Assembly: GCA_030704615.1 (NCBI GenBank)
Contig: CM060733.1
Span: 24,922,001-24,986,000, forward strand
Source: Takakia lepidozioides
Taxonomy: Eukaryota; Streptophyta; Takakiopsida; Takakiales; Takakiaceae
Direction: 5' to 3'
DNA: 64,000 nucleotides
The notes under the pieces were generated by a model. That model saw only the letters and a program-made list of their open reading frames with translations, did no database searches and was not told the DNA's origin. This document shows positions 32,774 to 44,040 of the stretch, in pieces. A program made the position numbers and the translations under genes. Numbering within the stretch: the stretch's first letter is position 1; each line of letters starts with the position of its first letter.

Positions 32774-35110
32774 ATGGTGAAACAATCCTCCATGCGCGAA
32801 GCGCGTCGGACATACAATAAAACGTACGACTCTGATGAGTGGGAAAATCTCATATGCGAGGCTCACTCAGAGGCAAGGGTTGAGCAGCCCGGTGATGATA
32901 ATAGGAAGCCATTCAAGTGTATCCACTGTCTTAAGCAATATAAAGATAAGAAGAAACTTAACATTCACAGGATAAATGGTTGTGATGCTGCTGTGGGAAA
33001 GGGTGGGCCTAAACTGAAAATGTACCATGTTTTTGACAAGGGGCAGAGGCACATCATGGAGGCTGTTCATAGTAAGCACGGGATGAAGCCTCCTTCCTGC
33101 AAGTTGATGAAGACGAGGGTAGAACGCGAGGAGACGACGGCAGAAGAGACTACACGAGAACCTAAGCGCAGGAAGCACATGAGTCTTTGGAAGGAGCCGG
33201 GAGTGGACCTTGACGATGATGAAGACGATGACGATTTACAGTTGTTGGACGCACCACCTGCGCTGCCACAGCAGACTGTTAGACCTCAGCGCATTCGAAA
33301 GGACTCATTGGACGCACCTCTGCCATCACAGGAAAGTCTTCCATCTGAGCGCATTGTAAACTCTACGTTTGTACGACCTCCTGCCGTGCCGCAGCAAAGT
33401 CTTCGACCCGAAGTGCACGATGGAGTTGCATCTTCAGGTAGACAAGATGGCAGACCTCCAGTGCACATTCTTAAGTCCACAACCCTTGCACCGCTAAGTA
33501 GAGAAGAGGCAAGGGAAGGCTTTGTCAAGGCGTCGTTGCTACTGACCTTGGATATTGTTGTGCCTCCCATACCCGCACCTGTTTCATGCCCAGGACTGAC
33601 CTATCTGATGAAGTTCGACTTGTTGCCCGACGGATTTCCATCTCTGGACGAGCCTTCTTTTCTCAATCGTCTTGTGGCTCTTATTGGGAAATTTGAGTTC
33701 GGGGACCAAATAATGGTCAACGCTTTTGGTCAATGGTGGCTTAAACGACGAGTAACACACCTTCTTCTTGGCCTACACCTTCATGGTCACAACTCCTTCT
33801 TTGATGATGCGTGTCTTTGCATTTTGTTTGAAGTTGCCTTTCAAGTTTAGGGTTTTTGGTTACTCTTCCTCTATTACTGACCAGCTCCATGACTCTGCAA
33901 TGGTGGGGGAGCAGTTTAATGCACCTCTAGAGGAGAAGACAGCTGTGGAAAATGTGGTGGAGCTATTTGCCATACGTCTTGGAGTAACTCGTGACCATCC
34001 CGCTCAGTCGGCGGAATGCCAACTGGTGATGGCACATCACAAGTATGCCATGGCATTGCTGGATTTCGAAATGAAAGGAATTGCAGCCCAGTTTGAGTTG
34101 GAGGCTCGTAGAAGGCAGTTTGTTGACGACAACATGGCAAAATGGGATAGAGAACAATATGATGAGAAACAGGGGGGAATCTGGGGTTGGTCCCCTCTGT
34201 ACCAAATTGTTGCAGCAGGTGAGATCCCTGAGTTGCCCCCCGATATGTTCACACATTCTGAGGATGAATCTGATAGGTTGATGGTCATTCTTGAGGCTGC
34301 TCGCCACCACGCTCCACGCTCCACGCTCCACCTCCAAACATTCCGCTTTTCAGCAGGGTGTTCCGTCTGGTTTGGATTTCTCACGTTCACAACATGAAAC
34401 CTATGTCAATTCCCCGAAACTCCATCTTGTTAACTCTCCGAAATCATCTTCTCAACACAGAAGATGGCCAGTGTGCCATTACAAATGCGGGTGAGACTTT
34501 CTTGCAGATTAGATACTTCCTGTACAGAGGCATGCCCCCATACAAGGAAGCCCGAACCCAGGTGCGTGAAGGGCTTGCAGCTCTTCGGGGAGTGCGGAAA
34601 GAGGATTGCGAACACCTTTTTGAAGATCTGCATTGTTTCATGCGCAAGGTCCGATGTAGGGCTGTGCGTGACCTCGCCGTTCTGAATCCTATTGCCTTCA
34701 GAATATTGTGGTGTGGGAGTATACCAACTAATGGTGCAGGGGGCAAGAAAAAAGCCTTGAAGGACTTCAACAAAATTTTGAAGCATCGGGAGGATGTCGG
34801 GCTGACTTCCTTGTCCACCAGGTGTGTATTGCCCTTACCACAGTTCATGCTACTGCATTTCAGTTCCTGGTGGTTCTTAACAATGTCCCTGGTGTTGTTC
34901 TCATTTCATTTCTTGTCACGACCACATTTTCACAATGCCGATGTTGGTGTGCAGGCTGTCTTGACTACGGGGAATCCAGCCTACATGACAAACTTGAGGC
35001 TGCCCGACAAATCCTCCATGAGGTCCACATTGAGAGGCTCGCAAGGGATGAGGCAACGTTTCTGCAATGCCAAGTGTGGACATAAGGAGGCGGCTGTCCT
35101 TGAACCGCAG
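32774..35110 (+). CDS. Zinc-finger gene of unknown function, probably damaged
   Basis: Exon 1 runs from ATG 32774 (MVKQSSMREARRTYNKTYDS) to 33751. It has a single C2H2/C2HC-like finger (FKCIHCLKQYKDKKKLNIHR, then NGC), a basic stretch, an acidic run (DLDDDEDDDDLQLL) and Pro/Gln-rich spacers. A GT-AG intron (33752-33884) joins in phase to LHDSAMVGEQFNAPLEEK and a long helical region (MALLDFEMKGIAAQFELEAR). A short tandem repeat (CCACGCTCCACGCTCCACCT, near 34310) appears to shift the frame. Another exon-like block, 34460-34822 (YFLYRGMPPYKEARTQVREG, FMRKVRCRAVRDLAVLNPIA), ends at CAG|GTGTGT. A last coiled-coil-like block is at about 34960-35085. I recognise no family. It could be a domesticated or element-borne gene, because gypsy element B breaks off directly beside it at 35115. 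Confidence 0.5.
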
Positions 35111-35122
35111 TCAAGCGCACAG

Positions 35123-35886
35123 TCATCCCTGTTGTAGGTCCAACCTGACCTCTCGATGCCAAGATACACAAAATGCAGATGCGTGCCATCCCGGCACTAT
35201 CTCCTCGTCCGTCTCACCATGCCACCGAGCTCCAGTGTCATCCTGCTGGCTCATGCATGGATTGCAACTCAATCCATCCGCATCCAGATTGACCAAACCC
35301 GGTCGATGCACAACCTGAAAGTCATACTCCTGGAGTATAAGTGCCCACCGTGCAAGCTTCCTTGTAAGCTTGTCTGACTCCATCAACCACTTGAGTGGCT
35401 GGTGATCCGTGACAAGGGTGAAAAGATTGCGTATAGATAGCACCTGAAGTGTGTCACGGCCCCACACTACAGCTAGACACTCTCCTCATATGAGCTGTAC
35501 TTAGCCTCTGCAGCGTTGTTCGAGCGGCTAGCATAAGCCACTACGAACTCTCTTCCCTCATCATCCACTTGTGTGAGCACCGCTCCAAGCCCCAACATGC
35601 TCCAATCCGTATGCAGCTGAAAGGGACACCCCTTGATAGGTCGTCTCAGGATAGGCGCCGAGGTCAACCTCGCCTTGAGCTCTTGAAAAACTCGTTCCTG
35701 CTCATCTTCCCACTGCCACTCCTGGTCCACCTTGGTCAGCTTGGTTAGAGCCTTTGCAATGGTATTAAATCCCTTGACAAACTGTCTATAATAGTTTGCC
35801 AACCCCATGAAAGCTCGAACTCGGCTCACATCCGTGGGGCATGGAATTTGTGCAATGGCCTCTACCTTAGTCTGTTGTACCCCCAA
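35123..35886 (-). pseudogene. RT connection and RNase H of element B, truncated
   Basis: The same frame continues after the TGA: RVRAFMGLANYYRQFVKGFN, then LHTDWSMLGLGAVLTQ (RNase H first strand with Asp) and FVVAYASRSNNAAEAKYSSY. Stops near 35470 break the frame. It resumes with FTLVTDHQPLKWLMES and HRPGLVNLDADGLSCNP (the terminal 'DALSR'-type motif). Integrase, which should follow, is absent: the match ends at about 35115. Confidence 0.88.
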
Positions 35887-35889
35887 TCA

Positions 35890-36501
35890 TCCACGATATA
35901 TCATGTGACCCAGATACTCAATCTGGTTGTGGAAAAACTTGCACTTCCCCGGATGCAACTTCAATCCGTGCGCTCTCAAGCGCTCCAATACCACCTGAAG
36001 GTGTCTCTCATGCTCCTTCATCGTAACACTAAAGATGATGATGTCATCTATGTAGCACCAAGCAAAGTCCACCCCTGCTAGAATCCTATCCATGACTATC
36101 TGAAACTCTGCAGGAGCATTCTTAAGCCCAAATGGTAAGAACCGCCACTGATATAGGCAATCCTTGCCGTGCTCATTGATCCCCCAGAATGCCATCTTCT
36201 GCTTTTCCGCCTCCTTGATTGGCAACTGGTGATATCCGGATCGTAAATCCAAAGTGCTAAAGACCTTAGCATGCCCGATGGCATCAAAGATCTCCTCTGG
36301 TGTTGGCATGGCATACTTATCGGACTTGGTCTGACGATTTACAGGCCGGTAATCACCGCACATACGTCTCTCCGTCCAATTGCCATAGACATCCTTCTTG
36401 GCTGGCATCAATGTGGCTAAAGCATACTTTCCACCAGAGAGCTCCACCAAACCTGCCTCCCAGAGATCTTGAGTCCTCATCTGAATCAAAGACCTCTCCA
36501 T
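35890..36501 (-). pseudogene. Reverse transcriptase of element B
   Basis: One continuous frame contains ERRMCGDYRPVNRQTKSDKY, VFSTLDLRSGYHQLPI, WRFLPFGLKNAPAEFQIVMD and the catalytic CYIDDIIIF (YIDD at 36042-36053), then LKLHPGKCKFFHNQIEYLGH. A TGA (35887-35889) interrupts the polyprotein just after the 'YLGH' block. Standard Ty3/gypsy reverse transcriptase. Confidence 0.93.
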
Positions 36502-37063
36502 GTCACTGTATCTATAGGGTCTCCAAAGATTGGCGTGTCAGTGGCCAACTCAATACGGATCTCTTGACCCTTCAGTGCTCCCAAGTCCTTCAAACTGAAG
36601 GCAAAGCAATTCCTGTAAGCCCTCAGGAACCGCCATATACGTCGTCTCTCTCCTCCGGTGACAATGGGTCCAATGTCAGGCTCCCAATTGTCCTCTGTAA
36701 CTACAACCTTAAGTCCAGTGGGCTTAGGTAGAGGACGCGTCTAGTGGTTGCTATGTTGCAACCTCTTGAGCAGTACTCCCTACCTGCTCAGTCAGTGACA
36801 AGGCCTCATCCTCCCATCATCTCATCCTCAAGGACTTCCTCCACCCGAGAAAAATCCCAACCTCATCTTCATCGCCACCTTGGCTGCCAACTCCCTCTGA
36901 ACCTCGAGCACCTCCCACGTGTGCCATGGATGCATGCACCCCGTTGTCCTCACATGCTCGCCCCCACTCACTGCCTGTACCGTCTCGGTAGGCAGATAGA
37001 TCATCGAGGGAAGTGTACTCCGCACTCTGCGTTGCTCAGCCATAGCCAAGCTGATAATCCAGG
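36502..37063 (-). other. Linker between methyltransferase and reverse transcriptase in element B
   Basis: Short minus frames (for example 36828-37082, SLAMAEQRRVRSTLPSMIYL) carry no domain I recognise. In an intact element this stretch would connect the methyltransferase to the reverse transcriptase in one polyprotein. Confidence 0.4.
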
Positions 37064-37900
37064 TCAAGCAATTGAGATCCATTTCTTGCCCAACACTTGA
37101 CGACGTGATGCCTCAGAAAGAGACGACACCGCCGTGGTACCAGTGGTAAAACCCATTGCCCGCTCATGCTCGTCAGCATAGGCTCCACTAACTGCTGCAA
37201 CTGAGCATCCCACAGGAGGCCAGTCCACTATCCGGAAAGCATGCGATTCTGGGAAGCTGAGCAGTGTAGGTAATGCTGCTCGTGGTTGACCCACCTTGTT
37301 GACCACTGCCAAAGGCGAACGGTCATCGTGTCTCACACGCTGAGACTGCCTCCTGTGTCCAAAATGTTATCCACTGTGAGATGTGCTGGCCGCTGCCCCC
37401 ATCAAATGCACGCTTGAGCAGTGCGGGTGGCATCAAGTTAGTCCACCATAGCCGTGGACGATGAGCCCGTGACCCCACTGTAGCTGCATCTAGCAACACT
37501 GCTGACCCAAGCCACGACCGGACTTGATGCACACTGGCCATCACCCTGGCCCGAATCGCCCATCAGTGGCACATTCTCCAAGATGTATGCTGGAGATACA
37601 GCTTGATGAAGCTGCAAGTGGCGCAAAACCCGCACCATCTCCCAAAACAGACCCGACCTCGAGTCTCGCAATCCATTGCCATGCCCGCTCTGGCAAGGCC
37701 TGATGATATCCATGAATTGCAGACACCGACAACAACTCAGGGTACGCTGCACCAACTGAGCAACATGGCAAGTGAACGCGTCGTGCAGTCTCATCCCTCT
37801 CCACATACAGGTAACGCGAACTCGTACACCTGCCTGTAACACAGCAGCCAATCCGGTGCTGATCCCGCCAAACAAGTCCAGAAGACAAATGCCTTCATCC
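37064..37900 (-). pseudogene. DNMT3-like cytosine-5 DNA methyltransferase domain in element B
   Basis: C5 methyltransferases transfer a methyl group from SAM to cytosine. The motifs occur in order on the minus strand: motif I LLDLFGGISTGLAAVLQAG (FGG at 37864-37872), motif II YLYVERDETARR (next frame), motif IV PCQ (37690-37698, holding the catalytic Cys) followed by GLRDSRSGLFWEMVRVLR, motif VI ILENVPL (about 37569-37584), motif VIII VGSRAHRPRLWWTN (about 37435-37475) and the C-terminal block ERAMGFTTGTT ... RRQVLG (about 37080-37165). The pattern (single-domain order, 'LLDA..VGSRAHRPR.WW.NL') is DNMT3-like. At least three frameshifts are visible, and a deletion of roughly 30 codons falls between motifs II and IV. 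The domain sits between protease and reverse transcriptase, in the polyprotein orientation. Confidence 0.85.
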
Positions 37901-38196
37901 GGATACTGCCACACAATAGGTGTGGTGTCCAATGGAGACAACTGAGGTGGTCCTGGTGCAATCCCGCACTCTCCTCCTCTCCTGACGGTACAAAAGCCTC
38001 CACCCAGGCTGTTGCACCCGTCGATCAGCATCCCGCTGCAAATCCTTGCTCGTGCCCCACAATGGAGTCTGAGCAACCATGGTAGGCAACTCCGCCATAC
38101 CATACATGTCATCCTGCTCTCCGGAGGTGGCACTCCTCTGAATGAGCGTTGCCCTCAAGCAACTCTCTAGGCAACTCACTGCCGCTGTGAATGCTG

Positions 38197-38700
38197 CTAG
38201 TGCGGCATCTTGCCTCGCTGGGCAACCGCAACTCCTCCTATGAACGTCACAGGGAGCTGCACACGCCGGCCCTCCCCTGACTGCCATGCAGGCCTATAGG
38301 AAGCTGACTCCTCCCAAAAATCCAGGGTGAAGCCCATGGGGTACAACACTGCCCCACCAACCAGGACATCGTATGAGACCGCGTCTGTCACAATGGCCTG
38401 GCTCGCATCACTGAGCCATCTGTAGGGTGATCCGGCCGTAGTCTGATAGCCAACTCATGCCGTGTCATGCCCGAGCCTGCTCCGATCCTCCCAGAGACGT
38501 CTGTATCTGGAAAGGACAGGCTCCATATCCGCCTCCGTGAGGCCCAAGCCTGCAATAGCAGCTCTGCCCAGCATCAATGGCTGAGCTCCCGAGTCCAACA
38601 AGACCCGCAGTGGCCGGTACCTCTTGCCTGCCGGTCCACTCAAACAGAAAATGCCATCCTGGTTGTCTAACATGACAACTCCAGGTGTCACCATGGGCGC
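38197..38700 (-). pseudogene. Retropepsin of element B
   Basis: LRVLLDSGAQPLMLGRAA carries the DSG active-site motif (about 38600). After a frame break comes VTDAVSYDVLVGGAVLYP and LDFWEESASYRPAW, the strand-helix block that closes this class of protease, then LPVTFIGG. It lies just upstream of the methyltransferase domain in the transcription direction, as part of one polyprotein. Confidence 0.75.
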
Positions 38701-39281
38701 TCAATGGCTGGCCTAGCTGGCAGCTCCATCAACCTGGCAGCTGCAGCTTGCCATGGCGCCGCCGTGGCAGTCTTGACCCTCAAATCCGAGGATCCCTCCG
38801 GCACTACACCTCCCACTATCTCCGCAGAAAGAAGTAACCTCCCCACTCTCACAGAGTGTAGCTGCCAGCCTGAACACCTCAGCTGGTCTTACCCCCGGCG
38901 TCGCAATCATGGTAGCCGAGAACAATGGAGCCTGGCACACAGATGTGGGCTCCTAGCAGCACACTAGCTGCCGTAGCCTTGGCAACACTAGGTAGTGGTG
39001 CTACCCGTGTAGCTCTCCCCAATGGCATAGTAACCTCCGCCTCGGTAACAGTCGGGCGAGAACTAGGTGCCATGGATGGCGTCGACACTGTCTCCGCCAA
39101 TGTGAATGACTGAGGAAGCCTAGCCTGACGGCTTGCCTCCCCACGCTGTGGATCCAACTCCACCTCTGCACCTCGTGGCTCAGGAACTCGTGCTGCTCCT
39201 CGAGTCACTGCAGCAGACTCCACCTGCACTAGTGGTAGTGCTGCTCCCACACATGAATCCCATGCCTCCCATATCTCCTCC

Positions 39282-40770
39282 CTAGGAGCAGGAGGTGGAC
39301 CATCCGGCCTTAGAGCCGGTACCACCTGAGCTGTAGCCATGGCAGCGAGCCTCTGCTCTAGCTGCGCCGGTTGGCCATGCCTTGTCAACACCTTGACCTC
39401 CGCGTCCTTGGCCATGTTGAGCTTGCCCTTGGCCTGCACCTCGTGGCTGGCCACCTCGTCCTCTCTGGGCTGCTCCACCTCGCCCCCGGCCACCATTGTT
39501 CCCTTGGAACTGGCCTGGGCGCAACTCAGGATGCAAACCATAACACTGGGCCTCTCCATGCCCGTGCTTGCCACAATGCCCACACTGCAACTGTGCAGGC
39601 TGTGCATGTGCCGCCCTTTGCCTCCCTCTGGGCAATCCTTCTTGACATGGGGTCCTCCACATGTCCAGCACACCATCCGCCCGTTGTTGGCCAGCAAATG
39701 AAGGGAGAGACCCCTGCATCTGAGGTCCTCTCTGCCCTTCCCTGAGCTTCACCTGAGCCCCCTTGTTGCCTTGAGCACGTTGAGGTAGTGGTTGGCTAGG
39801 AGCACCACTACCCCGTGGTGTCTCCTTAGCAAATCCCACCATGACCACTCGTTCCTCCACCATGTTGAGCTCTATCCGCTCTGCCAGCAAAAACACATTT
39901 GCTAAGGTGGGTTGGGCCGCTTGTAGGAGAGTTGCATCCCGCACCCTTCTCCTCAGCTCCTTGTCCAATATCCCATACCAGAATTGGACTGCCTGAGCTT
40001 CCGTAACCCCTTGGGTTACATTTATCAAGCGCCTCATGCGAGTGAAAGCCTCCCTCAAGCTCTCGGTCGGCTTCCGTTGGAACTCTTGCAAGCTCCGCAA
40101 CTTCTCTGTCCTCACCCCTTGGTAGTTCCTCTCAACTCTTTCGAAGAACTCCACAACAGGGTTGAAGGCAGGCACGGGTACTAGTGCTGGTGCGGTAGTG
40201 GCTTGGGTGGACGTCGTAGCTACTGTACCACCAGTCCCACTAGTCCCACTGCTACTTGTTGAAGCTGCCGGTGCAGCGGCAGGTGTAGCCACTGCCCTCG
40301 TGGCTCTAGTGCCCTAGTGATGGAGACATAGTCGGGTGACCAGTACATCCTCCACTCCTCGATCTCAACCTCATGCCCCCGCCTGAACTCATGGTAATCA
40401 TCCATAGGCGGCCCCTCAAGGTGCTGAAACAGCCCTTCCATGCCATGAAAGGCGTAAATAGTTGTGGATTGCGCATTTGCTGCAAATCACACCAACTATC
40501 AAACTCTTGGATAAAATCATCCAACTCGATGGTGCCCACCGCCCCAGAGTACCTTCGTGGCCCCTTGGTAGCTCCATACATCTCCTCCATTGTGTCCCAC
40601 AACAATGGCAAAGAAACAACTTGCACCGCCGGTATGAGTCCTCCTGATTCACAATCCGAATCAGAACCTTCCCGTAGAAGACACAGGAGGTGAAGGTGGC
40701 CTAAACCGCACACCTCGTCTCGTGTACCCACTAGTATCGCTAGTGCTCGAACCGGCACTGTCCCCAGCAA
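39282..40770 (-). pseudogene. Gag of element B with CCHC zinc knuckle
   Basis: The N-terminal part in one frame (ELDDFIQEFDSWCDLQQ) and the next frame (FQHLEGPPMDDYHEFRRG) lead into the long frame 40292-39282: FNPVVEFFERVERNYQG, FQRKPTESLREAFTRMRRL and FWYGILDKELRRRVRDATLL (capsid helices), then the knuckle CGHCGKHGHGEAQC and an Arg/Gly/Gln-rich tail. A further Cys-rich motif, CWTCGGPHVKKDC, lies in the overlapping frame near 39660. The protein would package element RNA. Confidence 0.8.
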
Positions 40771-41189
40771 CTAGTAGCACCTCCGTGTTGACACTCAACC
40801 GGTCATGACATGTCCCTAACCCCCTCTCCACAAGGTAACCGGGTAGAGAACCTGTTGCGGCTTATGGTTTGGAATACTAAGTTTCTAACATAGCCTACAC
40901 CTGTACCTGCATCCACCGCAAGCACTCTATGGTTGGCTGGTCATCACCCCAGCCTCACCATCGACAGCAGCTCTAGGACTGGCCGGTGATCAAATCCGGA
41001 CCAATCACCTATAAAAACAAGCGCCCACACAAAACTAGCATGGCGCACAGTCAAGCATGCAGGTATGGAGGGATCCAAACACAAGAAATCAGAACGACAA
41101 CTCCCCCACACCAAAAACAACTCCACGGTGTTGCCCAGCCCATGAAGATATTCCTCAAACCGCCCTCCACGAGCTTCAAAATTCGGCCT

Positions 41190-42180
41190 TTAAGACCACA
41201 TGTCAGTCCTTAGGCAGTCCACCAGTGCCTCCACGAGTCAGCACAGGCCGTCCACAGGTCAACACGGGCCACCACAGACCAGCACAGGCCCACACAGCTC
41301 ACACAGCCGTCACAGCCCATCACAACCCCAAAGGCCACAGGTCACAACAAAGGTCACAGGGTCACAGCCCCAAAGGCCACAGCCCACAGCCCCTCACAGC
41401 CCCATAGGCCCATAGCCTGTCACAGACACAACATCATCACAAAGCCCCCACACACTGGGCACAGCCTGTCACAGTCACACAACAGTCCCCTCACAGGGCC
41501 CGTCCACAGCCCGTCCCCACAGGCCACAGGCACAGCCTGTCACAGCTTCACAGCAGCAGTCACATCCCGTCACAGCCCCACAGGCCACACACAGCCTGTC
41601 ACAGGCCTGTCACACAGCCTCACAGCCCCATAGGCCACAGGGCACAGTCAAGCCCCTCACAGCCCCACAGGCCACGGCATAGCCTGTCACAGCCCCTCAC
41701 AGCCCGTCACACAGCCTGGCACAGCCTGTCACACCACACCCCGTCACAGCCCCACAGGCCACTCAGCACACACAGCCTGTCACAGCCCTCAGCCCGTCAC
41801 CCTGTCACAGCCCCCTCACAGCCCACAGGCCAGCACACAAGCACAGCCTGTCACAGCCCCACAGGCCACCCTGTCACAGCCCCTCACAGCCCCAAAGGCC
41901 TCAGGCAGACACAACCCCTCACAGCCCGTCACAGCCCCAAAGGCCTCAGCACGGCCTGTCACAGCCCGTCACAGTCACAGCCCATGGGCACAGGTCACAG
42001 CCCCAAAGGCCACAGCCCGTCACAGCCCCTCACAGGCCCTCAGCCTGTCACAGGCCCTCACAAGCCCTCACAGCCCTCACAGCCCTCTTAGCCCGTCACA
42101 GCCCTAGGCACAGCCCCTCACAGCCCCTCACAGCCCCCCAAGGCCACACAGCCCCTCACAGCCCCATCCATGGCCGCTCT
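41190..42180. repeat. CACAGCC-rich minisatellite
   Basis: About 1 kb built almost only of CACAGCC, CCTCACAGCC, CCGTCACAGCC and CCCACAGGCCA phrases in irregular order. There is no constant unit length; the core is CACAGCCC with insertions of GT, CT or AGG. Reading frames across it are meaningless. It lies between gag of element B and its presumed 5' region, so it may have expanded inside that element's leader. Confidence 0.9.
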
Positions 42181-44040
42181 GGCAATTTAGCCATTTCTCC
42201 AAGGGGTTTAGCCACGCCAAGCTAGGGTTTGTGTCTCTTGGACTCTAGGCTTCTTTCCACCGAGCTATGGCGGCTGTGAGGAAATCAGCAAGGTATTCTT
42301 GCTCTTTCGGCTCCCACACACCACCATAGTAGCCCTAAGCCATGAGGTGGTTGCCACAAACCAAGCCTTCTTTCTCACTTAGCCTCCCCAAACACGCCAC
42401 TAAACTCAATGGCAAACAACCAAGCCCTGCTGGTTCCCAGCCCTTGTGAGCACTCATTCAAGCACTCTCCTTGGCCATACATCTGTCTTAGAGCCTATTC
42501 CAGCCCCCTACACCTGCTGCTTCAAGAGTTGCGCTCCCTTCAAGCTTGAAGTTGAAACCCCAACTCACATAGGCCCTACAAGTGCTTTTCTTTCACTCCA
42601 AGTGGAAACCAGCCCTAGACCTTCCGTTCTAGCTCTCTAAAGCTTGAAAACAAGAGCCTCAATGGGCTGAAGGCATGCTCCACACATGCCCCACTCTCAC
42701 CATAAGAGAATCAGCTCCTTTGCTTCATTTCTTGCACCCACAAACCTGAAAATACAAGCTTCAGCAGGCTGAAAGCATGCTCCACATGCCCTACAGGGAA
42801 ACCAGCCCCTTCCTTCCTTTCTTGCACTCCCACACCTGAAAGTGCAAGCCTTCACCAGGCTGATAGCATGCTCCACACATGCATTGCCCTCACATAAGGG
42901 AAGTCAGCCCTTCCCTCTTCCTTGCTTGCCCTCCAAGCTTGAAGATGGAAGCTTCAATGAGCTGAATACATGCTCCACACATGCAACCTCTTCACACAAG
43001 AGATATCAGCCCCCTATCTTGGCTCCTTGGCTCCTTGATGCTCTCTAAGACAAGACTAAGCACTCCCAGCCCTTGCCAAGCTCCTGAAACCCTAAGGCTT
43101 ACATTTCCAGCCACAAGACACTCTCTTGTGGTGCAAGAACTTTTCTTCCAAGCTCTGAAACCCTAGGTGCACATTCCATGGCCTTGCCGCACCTCTTAGC
43201 TCCTTCCCCCCCGCTCTTGCCATGGCAAGAGCCCTCATACCGCTGGAGTTTCAGATTGAAACCCCCAAACTCAACATAGCCACAAATGCATTGACTTGCA
43301 TACAAGAGAAATCAGCCATCTCTCTTCACTCATACCTCCTTATGAGCTTGAAGTTGGAGCTCCCGATAACTGTGACTTACATCTAATACCCTCGCAGCTC
43401 CACATTGCTGCAAGCTCCTTAACTTGGCCTGCAGCTGAGAAGACGACCACCAGTTCACCCACTCGAGATCAGCATCTCCCCGCTTCACACTAGAAGCCCA
43501 AACTGGTTGCCATAGCATTGAGCTATGCAACACCGCTCTTCAACATAGGCTACCCGCCTCTCTATCCATTGCAAACCTGCAACATGTTCGCTTTTGCACT
43601 CTATCCACTTTGGATAGGCTCATGCACGGATCCCTGCACTCTAGCTGAACCGTTTCTCATGAAAACACAAGTGCTAAAACAACTCGAACCTGGCACTCAC
43701 AGACTCGAGCTGATCTTTCTCGAGTGATAAAGAAGAAGAATACAAGCACAAGCTCATGCGAGCTCACAAAGCTGAAGCATAAACTCATGCATATATAACC
43801 TCATCACTCAAATACAAGTCAAGCCAAGTGCACCCCACGCCATGGGGAATCCACACTACGGCGCCATAGCTAGGCGTGGTGAGGCTCAACTCGAGAAAGA
43901 TGAGCCTCCCGCGCTTGCCGTGAAGATAACCACTCCAGGGCCTAAATCTGCCTTGACCCCTGGATTGACACTTGGGCCAATCCCAAATGTCAATATGTAA
44001 AAGCTAGCTATTTCCTAGCTAGTTTCACACTAGTGGTAAA
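42181..44040. other. Presumed 5' leader/LTR region of element B with an internal tandem repeat
   Basis: 42540-43060 holds at least four units of about 92-103 bp. Each contains an AAGCTTGAAxxxxAAGCC-like start, 'GGCTGAA.GCATGCTCCACACATGC' and a 'CA..AGAGAAATCAGCCCC' end; the GCATGCTCCACA core recurs at about 42672, 42775, 42866 and 42968. Similar phrases extend diluted to about 43330. 43792-43799 (TATATATG, a TATA-like box on the minus strand) and TTTCACACTAG at 44023-44033 may mark a 5' LTR. No coding region is supported. Confidence 0.45.

Larger units (their letters stand above)
35115..40770 (-). mobile_element. Ty3/gypsy LTR retrotransposon B carrying a cytosine methyltransferase
   Basis: Minus-strand order: gag (40770-39282), CCHC knuckle (about 39543-39587), retropepsin (about 38700-38197), cytosine-5 methyltransferase (about 37900-37064), reverse transcriptase (36501-35890), RNase H (to about 35123). 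Integrase and the 3' LTR are missing; the element ends abruptly at about 35115 beside the zinc-finger gene. Composition is clearly more GC-rich than the surroundings. Stops and frameshifts occur in every domain, so this copy is dead. The 5' part may extend through the satellite (41.2-42.2 kb) to about 44035, where a TATATATG box (43792-43799) suggests an LTR promoter, but no LTR pair is available for proof. Confidence 0.88.

Noticed and set aside
33768-34397. A separate gene on the plus strand starting at 33768
   Set aside because: The start lies inside the intron of the zinc-finger gene. The coding part from 33885 joins in phase to exon 1 by a GT-AG intron.
37064-37900. An independent host DNMT3 gene
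   Set aside because: It lies collinear with gag, protease and reverse transcriptase in polyprotein orientation, with no introns, promoter or start codon of its own. Element cargo is the simpler reading.
41057-41415. His/Pro/Ser-rich protein in the satellite
   Set aside because: The frame runs through the CACAGCC minisatellite; no homology and no codon signal.
40800-44040. A confirmed 5' LTR with primer-binding site for element B
   Set aside because: No matching 3' LTR is in the window and no clear tRNA-complementary site was found; only the TATA-like box hints at it.
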